From an uncultured Lachnospiraceae bacterium (lineage in GTDB: Bacteria > Bacillota > Clostridia > Lachnospirales > Lachnospiraceae), in contig CANCYO010000016.1 in assembly GCA_947382415.1 (NCBI GenBank), positions 1 through 49,810 on the forward strand: 49,810 bases of DNA, given 5' to 3'. Made by a program: the position numbers and the translations under genes. Shown here one piece after another: positions 1 through 7,522 of this stretch (position 1 is the first letter of the stretch; the number at the start of each line of letters is the position of its first letter). The notes under the pieces are model-generated. The model saw only the letters and a list, made by a program, of their open reading frames with translations, was not told where the DNA came from and made no database searches.

Positions 1-238
1 GGAGAAGGAGGATGACGAGAAGGAGAAGGTGCTGGAGATGAGCATCGACGAGCTGGAGCTTTCCGTTCGCTCCTACAACTGCCTCAAGCGCGCCGGTATC
101 AATACAGTAGAAGAATTGACCAACAAGACTTCTGAGGATATGATGAAGGTTCGTAATCTGGGCCGCAAGTCACTGGAGGAAGTGCTTGCAAAGCTGAAGG
201 AATTGGGCCTGCAGCTCAATCCCAGCGAGGATAATTAA
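1..238 (+). CDS. rpoA: RNA polymerase alpha subunit, C-terminal end (partial)
   Basis: Only the last part of the gene is in the window; the reading frame is open from base 2. After an acidic linker rich in Glu, Asp and Lys comes the alpha C-terminal domain, recognisable from LSVRSYNCLKRAGI and NLGRKSLEEV. This domain folds as two helix-hairpin-helix-like motifs and contacts UP elements and activators at promoters; the Arg and Asn of RSYN are at the position used for DNA contact in the family. rplQ follows in the same direction, as in most bacteria, although with a longer gap (158 nt) than usual. The identification is secure; the N-terminal dimerisation domain lies outside the window. Confidence 0.97.
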   Translation, partial: EKEDDEKEKVLEMSIDELELSVRSYNCLKRAGINTVEELTNKTSEDMMKVRNLGRKSLEEVLAKLKELGLQLNPSEDN

Positions 239-245
239 ACAGAAT

Positions 246-326
246 ATTCCCGTGCGGTAAATCCAAAGCGTACGCGCGGGGAATCTTCTAAATGGGCAAT
301 GACAATCAAATGGCGTCTGGGACGCC
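246..326 (+). promoter_or_regulatory. Structured rpoA-rplQ intergenic leader
   Basis: The 158-nt gap between rpoA and rplQ can form two hairpins: ATTCCC (246-251) with GGGAAT (279-284), with further G/C pairing inside, and GGCGTC (312-317) with GACGCC (321-326) around a three-base loop. Neither is followed by a T-run, so they do not look like terminators. They may affect stability or translation of the rplQ mRNA. No known leader family was recognised. Confidence 0.3.
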
Positions 327-396
327 GTAAGCATTCGGTAAGTAAGTCCAAAGAGCGTGGCCGGATGTTCCATGAATGGAGAAAGGAAATTAAATT

Positions 397-1002
397 ATGG
401 CAAAGTACAGAAAATTGGGTAGAACCTCTTCTCAGAGAAAAGCTCTGCTCAGAAATCAGGTTACCGCATTGATCAATCACGGCAGGATCATCACCACCGA
501 GGCCAAGGCCAAGGAAGTGAGAAAGATTGCTGAAGGGCTTATCGCTCTGGCTGTGAAGGAGAAAGATAACTATGAGCTTGTGAAGGTTACCGCAAAGGTT
601 GCCCGCAAGGACAAGGACGGCAATCGCGTAAAGCAGATCATCGACAAGGACACCAAGAAGGTTCTCTCCGAGACTCATCGCGACAAGGACGGCAAGATCC
701 TGAGAATCGAGAACGGTGTTACTGTTACCGTATATGATGAGGTGGAGAAGGAGATCAAAAAGGATCTGCCTTCCAGACTTCACGCAAGACGTCAGATGCT
801 GAAAGTGCTCAATCCCGTTGTGTCCGTTCCTCAGGATGCGGCAGGCAAGAAAAAGGCTACTCAGGAAGTGGATCTGGTTGCAAAGCTCTTTGACGAGTAT
901 GCTCCCAAGTATGCAGACCGCAAGGGCGGTTACACCAGAATCGTAAAGGTTGGACAGCGCAAGGGCGACGCAGCAATGGAAGTTGTTCTGGAGCTGGTAT
1001 AA
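397..1002 (+). CDS. rplQ: 50S ribosomal protein L17 with a large internal insertion
   Basis: The N-terminus (MAKYRKLGRTSSQRKALLRNQ) and the C-terminus (YADRKGGYTRIVKVGQRKGDAAMEVVLELV) are typical L17, a large-subunit protein near the exit-tunnel side of the ribosome. At 201 aa it is far longer than the usual 115-130 aa. The extra length is a charged segment at about residues 53-125 (rich in Lys, Asp and Glu), placed between the helix ending LIALAVKEKDN and the conserved DLPSRLHARRQMLKVLNP. The frame is intact through it. The start has a GGAGAAAGGA ribosome binding site. A terminator at 1035-1070 closes the cluster. Confidence 0.95.
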   Translation: MAKYRKLGRTSSQRKALLRNQVTALINHGRIITTEAKAKEVRKIAEGLIALAVKEKDNYELVKVTAKVARKDKDGNRVKQIIDKDTKKVLSETHRDKDGKILRIENGVTVTVYDEVEKEIKKDLPSRLHARRQMLKVLNPVVSVPQDAAGKKKATQEVDLVAKLFDEYAPKYADRKGGYTRIVKVGQRKGDAAMEVVLELV

Positions 1003-1034
1003 GACAGATTGTATATGGATAAGTGATGTACGCG

Positions 1035-1070
1035 GAATCGGCTGGCCCACAGGGGCGGCCGATTCTTTTT
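1035..1070 (+). terminator. Intrinsic terminator after rplQ
   Basis: GAATCGGC (1035-1042) pairs with GCCGATTC (1058-1065) and is followed at once by five T. It ends the rpoA-rplQ transcript and marks the boundary between core genes and the accessory block. Confidence 0.85.
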
Positions 1071-1307
1071 AAAGTGCGCTTGGTATGGGAGCAAGCTGAT
1101 AGAAGTGTTATCAAGAACCTTGGGAGACGGGAGGGTAATATTGCTGATACACAAATACCTCAATGTGGGCGTTATCAGCAGAAGGATGTTTGAAAAGACA
1201 CTTTTGATATGGACTATCAATAAATATATTTGACAAATGACATGAAATAATGTAATTTATATTATATAAATCAAACGCAACAGTCAAACAACGCAAAAGG
1301 AGAGACT
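1071..1307 (+). promoter_or_regulatory. Non-coding gap with a candidate promoter for the 1308 gene
   Basis: No convincing gene is visible between the rplQ terminator and 1308. Near its end is TTGACA (1230-1235), a perfect -35 element, but 17 nt downstream the -10 is only TAATTT (1253-1258), preceded by TG. The region around it is strongly AT-rich (1215-1275). Treat the promoter as plausible rather than proven. Confidence 0.4.
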
Positions 1308-2030
1308 ATGATGAAACGCTTGCTGAAGGCAGGAAAGAAATTAGGAAATAGGATTGTATTAAGTTTTGTGCTGGTATTAGCTTTAGGATTTGTAGATGTA
1401 TTAAATGGTTATGCAGAGGAAAAAGCCATTATTGACTATGATGTGCATGAAGATACTACTAAATATAATGAGATTAACGAATATCTGATACAGCGTGGGC
1501 GGGAAATTCTTTCTAATCCTCAGAGCAGAACAACAGTAAAGTTATCAAATATCAAGAGATTAAAGCAGGCGGATTCAAGGTGGGCGCAGGATATAATGCA
1601 AACTGAAGGACTTACGATAGGAAAGGCGGGGTGCTGTTTAACCAGTTTTACAATGGTGAGAAATCTTATTTCGTCAAAATCTGATACGCCAGCCACAGTC
1701 AACACTGCATTGGGGGATAATGCATGCCAGTTTAAATGGCAACCTGCAGCAGATACATATGGATATACGATTATAACGGCCGTTAGCAATGACAATGGTA
1801 TTTCAGATGAATCTGCCCGATTGAATGTAGTAGGAGCAATTGATGAATATAGCCGACCAGCTATTATTGGATTGAAACGGCCTTCTGGTACACATTTTGT
1901 AGTGGGCTACGGATATACATCAGAAGGTGATATCATAATCTGTGATCCGGCAAGTAGAAATTATACGATGCTTTCACAATATTTTGATGATGGATATTTT
2001 GTTCACAGGATATACGTATATTCGAGGTAG
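1308..2030 (+). CDS. Secreted C39-like cysteine peptidase
   Basis: 240 aa. A basic start followed by a hydrophobic stretch (residues 17-34) and GYAEE looks like a signal peptide. The mature part matches the C39-like peptidase fold (Peptidase_C39_2 type): KQADSRWAQ at 86-94, the catalytic Cys in GKAGCCLTSFTM (Cys109 or Cys110), His196 in THFVVGYGY and Asp213 in ICDPAS, giving Cys, His and Asp in the expected order. Such proteins are predicted surface or exported papain-fold hydrolases; the substrate is unknown. The start has an AAGGAG site, and a second ATG follows directly at 1311. A lipoprotein gene begins 4 nt after the stop, so the two are probably co-transcribed. The AT-rich composition differs from the ribosomal genes upstream. 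Confidence 0.75.
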   Translation: MMKRLLKAGKKLGNRIVLSFVLVLALGFVDVLNGYAEEKAIIDYDVHEDTTKYNEINEYLIQRGREILSNPQSRTTVKLSNIKRLKQADSRWAQDIMQTEGLTIGKAGCCLTSFTMVRNLISSKSDTPATVNTALGDNACQFKWQPAADTYGYTIITAVSNDNGISDESARLNVVGAIDEYSRPAIIGLKRPSGTHFVVGYGYTSEGDIIICDPASRNYTMLSQYFDDGYFVHRIYVYSR

Positions 2031-2033
2031 AAT

Positions 2034-2699
2034 ATGGTGAAAAGAGTTGCTGTATTAGTGCTTGTGATGATGTGTCTTCTGGCTGGCTGTTCCGTGCCAC
2101 AAAAACAGGATGTGCAGTCTGAACAACTGGAAAGTGAAGTGGAGAGTAGAGTGGTGCAGGAGAGTGATCATACTAATATCGATGGCACACATATTTTCCT
2201 TAACAGGACAACAAGGTGTACGCGTGAAGAATCTCCGGACTTATATGCGGAAATGGAAGTATTGCTTTCAGAGCATCAGGAGCTTGATTTTGAGTTGGAT
2301 TCGGCAGAATATGGAAAACCGGATTGGAGTCAGTCAATCTTTCGGGAGGGTCAGGAGTATTTTTTACTGACAGAAAAGAGTAGTTTGCAAGAGGTCTGGG
2401 AAGAACTTGAGCAAGTCTATACGGATGAATATATTGACAGATGGATAAAGCCGCGTATTTTGCATTCACCGATTCCGAAGCTTTGGGAAGAGGATGGAAA
2501 GCTGTATGGGGAGAATGCAGACGGAGTATCAATTGGTGTAGAGGATGGCTGGACCATTTTTCAGGTTACTGATACATGTTATTATATACAGGCGTATAAA
2601 GATCTGTCTTTGGTCGGCGGAGACACTCTCTGCATCTTTACGGTCATTCATACAGACGCCGGTTTGCGTATTTCAGATATAGTGGAAATAAGCTTTTGA
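2034..2699 (+). CDS. Lipoprotein of unknown function
   Basis: 221 aa with a clear lipoprotein signal: MVKR, a hydrophobic core, then the lipobox LLAGC with the lipidated Cys at position 19. The mature part starts with a Gln/Glu/Ser-rich linker and continues as a mixed alpha/beta sequence with many acidic residues. I do not recognise a domain. It starts 4 nt after the C39-like peptidase and is followed closely by a small membrane protein, suggesting a three-gene surface-protein operon (1308-2976). It could be a partner or immunity-like protein for the peptidase, but that is only an inference from position. Confidence 0.75.
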   Translation: MVKRVAVLVLVMMCLLAGCSVPQKQDVQSEQLESEVESRVVQESDHTNIDGTHIFLNRTTRCTREESPDLYAEMEVLLSEHQELDFELDSAEYGKPDWSQSIFREGQEYFLLTEKSSLQEVWEELEQVYTDEYIDRWIKPRILHSPIPKLWEEDGKLYGENADGVSIGVEDGWTIFQVTDTCYYIQAYKDLSLVGGDTLCIFTVIHTDAGLRISDIVEISF

Positions 2700-2721
2700 T
2701 ATGTTGCGGAAAGGAGTTCTT

Positions 2722-2976
2722 ATGTGGCGGAGGAGTGAATCTGTTTGGAGAATTGCAGCGGTCGTTATTTGCCTTACAATAGCGGTTATAGCGGGAGTTT
2801 TCGTATGGGGGGCTGTGAACACTGACAGCGCTTCCATGATCAATTCGGATATCACTCCGGTGCTGTATCAGGAAAAATCTGTCCCGATACAGCCTTCCAG
2901 CACTATACCCGACACGGATTCCAATGACGAAGGAATGCAGGATATAGAGAAAGAACCGGAAATTATCAATTTATGA
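2722..2976 (+). CDS. Small single-pass membrane protein of unknown function
   Basis: 84 aa from the ATG at 2722. An earlier in-frame ATG exists at 2701, but the ribosome binding site AAGGAG (2711-2716) lies inside that extension and is spaced 5 nt from 2722, which decides the start. The sequence begins MWRRSESVWRIAA, followed by one transmembrane helix (about residues 10-30) and a polar, Ser/Asp/Glu-rich tail predicted outside the cell. No domain recognised. It ends at 2976, directly against the 3' end of the convergent peptidase gene, with no space for a separate terminator. Confidence 0.6.
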   Translation: MWRRSESVWRIAAVVICLTIAVIAGVFVWGAVNTDSASMINSDITPVLYQEKSVPIQPSSTIPDTDSNDEGMQDIEKEPEIINL

Positions 2977-3996
2977 TCAGGGAGTTTTCTGGAAGTGCTG
3001 GTAATCCTTAGAGGAATTCCAGTTGCCGCCCCAGGTGAAGCCGTGCTCGATAAAAAGCTTGTAGCACAAATCATTTTCGTCTATTTTATAGGAGAAGCTC
3101 ATCGTTCTGTCTGCGTAGGGGGCGGCATCCGCCGGGGATATACGGGTGCTGCCGTCTTTTTCGTAGGTCACATAGGGATTGTAGAAAGGATTGATGTCCA
3201 GCGCCAGTCCCAGCGCGTGTTTGGACAGATTTTTTGTACCTTCTACCACGCGGTAATTAAAGCAGGAAGTATTGTTGTCCTCCATGGAGGCGGTATCATC
3301 TCCGGCATATTCATCGATCAGGCGCACTTTCTCCAGTTGATATTCGTTACGGTAAAGTTCGTAAAAGATATCCAGCAGGTCAGGGGCGATTGCGGCGTTA
3401 CAGATCAATTCGCCCTCTGTGGAGACGCCGTCAAAACCGTAGTGCAGAATATGGATATAGCGCAGATCTTCATAGCCTACCGCGGGGGTGTCCGTTTTAT
3501 TTTGGCCGTTTGCAGCCTCAGTGTCCGGGTTGTCGGCTCCTTCAACGATGGGATAGGATATCCCGGTGATATAGCGCTGCAGATTCTCAGACAGCGGTTC
3601 ACAGTAAAATGCTTCCATGACGATGCCGGAGGCGTTCACATAGGTAATCCGCTCCGCCAGCATAGCCTGTCCATCCGCACCGCCGTTTAAGAGTGCGCCC
3701 ACGAGTGTTGTGACGGGGGCTGTAGTATCAATGCTGTCGCCGCCGGAGATATCTTCGAAAACAGGGTCGCCTGCAGACAGATCTCCTCCGCTGACGTCTA
3801 AAATGCCGGATTCATTTGTGGCATCGGTGGCTGTATCGGACTCTGATCCTGCGGACAGCTCAGGATGCAGTTTGGCATATTCATCCAGCGTCATGGAATT
3901 CTTTTTGTGTATCTGAGTGACGATCCCTACTGCCATTACCAGTAAGAACAGGATGGCGACCATCTTGATCAGTTTATTTCTGTCTATTTGATTCAT
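2977..3996 (-). CDS. Membrane-anchored M15-family (VanY-like) peptidase
   Basis: 339 aa from the ATG at 3996, which has a GAGG site 7-8 nt upstream; an extension to 4053 is open but lacks a ribosome binding site. One N-terminal transmembrane anchor (IKMVAILFLLVMAVGIV) is followed by a Ser/Gly/Asp/Thr-rich linker and a C-terminal zinc-peptidase domain. The metal-binding pattern of the M15 family is complete: His260 and Asp267 in SKHALGLALDINP, then His334 in DYQHFQK, with GFTWGGNW between them. These enzymes cleave D-Ala-D-Ala or L-Ala-D-Glu bonds in peptidoglycan peptides outside the membrane. The motif set fits the M15_4-like group; exact bond specificity cannot be read from sequence. Confidence 0.85.
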   Translation of the reverse strand: MNQIDRNKLIKMVAILFLLVMAVGIVTQIHKKNSMTLDEYAKLHPELSAGSESDTATDATNESGILDVSGGDLSAGDPVFEDISGGDSIDTTAPVTTLVGALLNGGADGQAMLAERITYVNASGIVMEAFYCEPLSENLQRYITGISYPIVEGADNPDTEAANGQNKTDTPAVGYEDLRYIHILHYGFDGVSTEGELICNAAIAPDLLDIFYELYRNEYQLEKVRLIDEYAGDDTASMEDNNTSCFNYRVVEGTKNLSKHALGLALDINPFYNPYVTYEKDGSTRISPADAAPYADRTMSFSYKIDENDLCYKLFIEHGFTWGGNWNSSKDYQHFQKTP

Positions 3997-4337
3997 CTGA
4001 TACCTCGCTTCTATCTTTATAAGCCCAAATTTTACAAACACATTATAGCACAAATCAACAGACTATGGGAACTGATAGGAATCCGTTCTCGAAAATTGAT
4101 ATGGAAGTTTACGCGGCCTTCTTGAATTTACCTGCAGGATATGATATAAATAGCATATATATTTTTGAAAAATCATTTAGAGGTTTCTTTTATGTTCTGG
4201 AAGATGACGAATCTACAACTGCAGAAAGGTTCCATTTTTCCCTTATATGGGGATAGTGCGCCTTTTTTTAAGTTGATTTGTCATCTATGCACCTGAGCTT
4301 TCATTACAGTTTTGGTGTTTTTGCAAATAAAACAGAT
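3997..4337. other. Intergenic stretch without a convincing gene
   Basis: Between the divergent peptidase and MFS genes there is one short open frame (4065-4256, 63 codons, plus strand). It has no ribosome binding site at either possible Met, no recognisable motif and no conserved-looking neighbour, so it is not called. The sequence is AT-rich and may hold the upstream region of both genes. Confidence 0.4.
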
Positions 4338-4366
4338 TTGCGCATTATCTTCTTAACGATTATGAT
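4338..4366 (+). promoter_or_regulatory. Sigma-A promoter for the MFS gene
   Basis: TTGCGC (4338-4343) and TATGAT (4361-4366) are 17 nt apart, 26 nt upstream of the MFS start codon, which also has an AAGGAG site. Confidence 0.5.
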
Positions 4367-4392
4367 ACAAAATTCAGTTAAGGAGATTTTTT

Positions 4393-5502
4393 ATGTTTCA
4401 TATTAAAAAACAAATATCAAAATTATATGCGTCGTCCATGCTGGGTAACATGTCGCTTACCGGCGCGTGGGTAGCAATTCTGGCGGCAAGAGGCTACAGC
4501 CTTGTTGAAATCGGCATAGCTGAAACCGTATTTCACATAACAAGCCTTATCTTTGAAATTCCGTCCGGTGTTTTTGCAGATGTTTTCGGTAGAAAGAAAA
4601 TGCTGATCGTAAGTACGATTATGCGAATGATCGGCAGTGCAGTAATGATCCTTTCCAATCATATTTTTATGGTTTGCATGGCTCTCTCATTTTTTGCTTT
4701 GAGCTACAATTTTTCATCAGGCTCAGATAAGGCTTTGGCCTATGATTCCCTGAAACTTGCAGGGGCGGAAAACAGGTTTGAAAAGTACAGGTCCAATCAG
4801 TTGATCATTTATCGCCTTTGCAGCGGCATTTCAACGCTTTGCGCAGGTTTTGCCCTGATGGTCGGGCACAGAATTTCCTATGGTACGAGTCTGGTTACGG
4901 GTGCGGTTCAAATCGCCATTCTGCTTTCTCTGCATGAAGTTTACGCAGGAAAGGGCTGCGAAGGAAACCGGTCAAGGGTTGAGGAAAATAAAACAGGGAG
5001 AAAGCTGTTGTTGTGTCTTCAGGAAAGTTTGACCTTTTTGAAAGATGCCCGTAAGGCCATGGGGCTCATGTTTTGCAATTCTTTTGTGGGCGCGGTGGAT
5101 ATTCTGCTGTTGTTTTTCTTACAGGCAAAGCTTCCGGAAAAAGGGATGTCCGAATGGTGGCTTGGACTGGCGCTGTTGTTTATGGAAATGGGCGGCATTG
5201 TCGGCTCTGGGTTGATAGTAAAATTTCCAAAGATTCGTTATAGATGGATATTTGTTGTGTCAACCGTATTAGTGCTGGCGGGAGTGTTGGCGGAACACTC
5301 ACCAATATACTGGGTGATGGTATTGGGCGGCTTTATTGCGGTGGTGGGCGATGACGCTTTACAGGTTCGCACAGACGCTCTTTTGCAGAATATGTTTCCC
5401 TCAAAACAGCGCGCAACGCTCACTTCGTTTGAGTCTTTTTGCTTTTCTGTCGTTATGATTGTATTGTCGCCCTTGGCGGGCCTGTTTTTTACCTGCTGGT
5501 GA
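4393..5502 (+). CDS. MFS transporter, probably truncated at the C-terminus
   Basis: 369 aa. A major facilitator: the loop between helices 2 and 3 has the family motif as GVFADVFGRKK, and about eleven hydrophobic helices can be counted, six before and five after a charged central loop near residues 195-215. MFS proteins of this type export drugs or small metabolites using the proton gradient. The frame ends at ADPLAGLF-like position SPLAGLFFTCW, in the middle of what should be helix 11, so helix 12 is absent; usual length is about 400 aa. The start has AAGGAG 7 nt upstream. It may be non-functional or a recently shortened allele; no obvious continuation was found in the other frames downstream. 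Confidence 0.75.
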   Translation: MFHIKKQISKLYASSMLGNMSLTGAWVAILAARGYSLVEIGIAETVFHITSLIFEIPSGVFADVFGRKKMLIVSTIMRMIGSAVMILSNHIFMVCMALSFFALSYNFSSGSDKALAYDSLKLAGAENRFEKYRSNQLIIYRLCSGISTLCAGFALMVGHRISYGTSLVTGAVQIAILLSLHEVYAGKGCEGNRSRVEENKTGRKLLLCLQESLTFLKDARKAMGLMFCNSFVGAVDILLLFFLQAKLPEKGMSEWWLGLALLFMEMGGIVGSGLIVKFPKIRYRWIFVVSTVLVLAGVLAEHSPIYWVMVLGGFIAVVGDDALQVRTDALLQNMFPSKQRATLTSFESFCFSVVMIVLSPLAGLFFTCW

Positions 5503-5555
5503 TCGAGCAGGATGGAGAAAGTTGAGTATAGGATTAGGTAAACCGGAAGCTTTTG

Positions 5556-5564
5556 TGTTATAAT
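5556..5564 (+). promoter_or_regulatory. Extended -10 promoter for the restriction-modification genes
   Basis: TG-T-TATAAT is a perfect extended -10 element. No good -35 is present at the usual distance, which is tolerated with an extended -10. Transcription would begin near 5571, inside any start codon placed at 5572, so it supports the later TTG start at 5629. Confidence 0.45.
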
Positions 5565-5628
5565 GTATTAAGTGACTTATTTTTACATACGGATAAGCCG
5601 GGTGTACGGATATGGAGGAAGCTTGAGC

Positions 5629-7497
5629 TTGAGATATTTAGGCAATAAAGACTCGATTACTGATAAGATTAAACAGATTATCCTGAATAGAACGGAGGCC
5701 GGGGCGGGCACGGTCTTCTTTGATGCTTTTTGTGGTATGGGGGCTGTGGCCAATGCTTTTAAGGATACCTGTAGTGTTGTCATAAACGACAATCTGAACT
5801 GTGCTTCTACATATGCTTATGGGCGTATGGTTTCGGCTACATGCACATTTGAACAGTTGGGATTTGATCCATTTGTATTTTTTAATTCAAATGATGAGAT
5901 TGTAGAAGGATATTTCTTTAGAACCTATTCTCCCGGCGGTTCCTCCAGGATGTACTTATCCGAGCATAACGCGGGGCGCGTGGATTACTTCAGGCAGACT
6001 ATCGAAGAATGGTACGGGCAGGGACGAGTCACGGAACAGGAATACCGTTATCTGTTGGCCTGCCTGATTGAGTCCGTTTCGTTTGTATCCAATACCGCGG
6101 GAGTTTATGGAGCTTTTTTGAAAAAATGGGATGAACGAGCGCTGAAAAGCATCCAGTTTCTTGATATCTCTGATGGTATAGAAGTAGGGTATCAAATTGA
6201 GGTACATACGGAAAAGCTTGAACATATCATTGGTGATATCGACTGTGATATCTTATATCTCGATCCACCATATACCCAGAACCAATATGGGACACAGTAT
6301 CATTTGCTGGAGACGCTGATTCTTAATGATCAGCCAAAGACTATCAGCAGGGTGACTGGCTCCCGAAGCACAAGCGCAATGCGCTCGGACTGGTCCAAGA
6401 TATATAAGGTTCACATTTTGCTGGATCAGATTATTGCTGAAACCAAGGCCCGGTATGTTTTCCTGAGTTATAACAATGACGGAGATATGAGCAAGGAGTA
6501 TATCGAGTCAGTTATGAAGAGGTATGGCGTGGAGGGTTCTTTTGAATGTATTACGATACCCTATAAAAAATACGAGAACTGGAAATCTAAAAACAGGAAG
6601 ACTCATTATGAGTATTTGTTTTGCATGGAAAAAAAGCCTGCCAGAGAGGTAGTCTATGAATCGCCGCTTAATTATATTGGCAGTAAGGCCAAGATAATCC
6701 CATATATTCGAGCTAATTTGCCGCGGACTTCCGGCTTTGTCGATGTATTTGGCGGTGGTTTTAATGTGGGAATTAATTCGGATTCCACCACGATTTGGTA
6801 TAATGACATCAATTATATAGTAAAGGATCTGATTGAGTCTTTTAAGAACTATGATACATACGAGTATATTACCTATGTGAAAAAATTTATAGAGAATCAC
6901 CATTTGGAAAAAGGCAATAAGGAAGCGTATCTGGAGGCGAGAGCTTATTATAATTCACTGCCGGAGAAGAAAAAGGACAGCCGCATGTTATTTGCCATAA
7001 CCTTGTACAGCTTTCAGCAACAGATGCGTTTTAATAGCAATTATGGATTTAACAACACGGCGGGAATCCGCTGGTTTAATGATAATATTCTGGCAAAACT
7101 CATCAGCTTCAGCAGAGTCATTAAAGATAAGAATATTTTTTTTGTCAGCACGGATTATATTGCTCTGCGAGATCAGATTCCTATTGATGAAAATACCTTT
7201 CTTTATCTGGATCCTCCGTATAAGCTGACTACCGGAAGCTATAATGATGGAAAACGCGGTTTTAAAGGATGGGACGATAAGCTGGAGCAGGAATTATTTG
7301 AATTTATTGATGAGATGACAGGATTGCATGTTCCCTGTATGCTTTCCTATGTACTGGAACATAAGGGTGTGGTCAATACTGCTCTGGAGAATTGGCTCAA
7401 CAGAAATGAGTATACCTGCATTACTTTGGGAGATGTTATAGGAATATCGGGACAGCCCAGAAAAGAGATACTGATTTTAAATTATCATATGGATTGA
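5629..7497 (+). CDS. Fused double DNA adenine methyltransferase (M.FokI-like)
   Basis: 622 aa made of two Dam-type N6-adenine methyltransferase domains. Domain 1 has RYLGNK at the start, the SAM-binding DAFCGMG (32-38) and catalytic DPPY (212-215). Domain 2 has NYIGSK (348-353), DVFGGGFN (372-379) and DPPY (528-531). Fused pairs of this kind modify the two strands of an asymmetric site in type IIS systems. The start chosen is TTG at 5629, 9 nt after GGAGGA (5614-5619), so that the protein begins MRYLGNK as in relatives; an upstream GTG (5572) lies at the predicted transcription start. An HNH nuclease gene follows after 25 nt. Low GC relative to the core genes suggests horizontal transfer. Confidence 0.9.
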   Translation: MRYLGNKDSITDKIKQIILNRTEAGAGTVFFDAFCGMGAVANAFKDTCSVVINDNLNCASTYAYGRMVSATCTFEQLGFDPFVFFNSNDEIVEGYFFRTYSPGGSSRMYLSEHNAGRVDYFRQTIEEWYGQGRVTEQEYRYLLACLIESVSFVSNTAGVYGAFLKKWDERALKSIQFLDISDGIEVGYQIEVHTEKLEHIIGDIDCDILYLDPPYTQNQYGTQYHLLETLILNDQPKTISRVTGSRSTSAMRSDWSKIYKVHILLDQIIAETKARYVFLSYNNDGDMSKEYIESVMKRYGVEGSFECITIPYKKYENWKSKNRKTHYEYLFCMEKKPAREVVYESPLNYIGSKAKIIPYIRANLPRTSGFVDVFGGGFNVGINSDSTTIWYNDINYIVKDLIESFKNYDTYEYITYVKKFIENHHLEKGNKEAYLEARAYYNSLPEKKKDSRMLFAITLYSFQQQMRFNSNYGFNNTAGIRWFNDNILAKLISFSRVIKDKNIFFVSTDYIALRDQIPIDENTFLYLDPPYKLTTGSYNDGKRGFKGWDDKLEQELFEFIDEMTGLHVPCMLSYVLEHKGVVNTALENWLNRNEYTCITLGDVIGISGQPRKEILILNYHMD

Positions 7498-7522
7498 AAG
7501 ACAGTCAGAGAAGGAGAAAATT

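Noticed and set aside
4065..4256. 63-codon open frame on the plus strand between the M15 peptidase and the MFS gene
   Set aside because: No ribosome binding site at either Met, no motif, and no neighbour in common; probably chance in AT-rich DNA.
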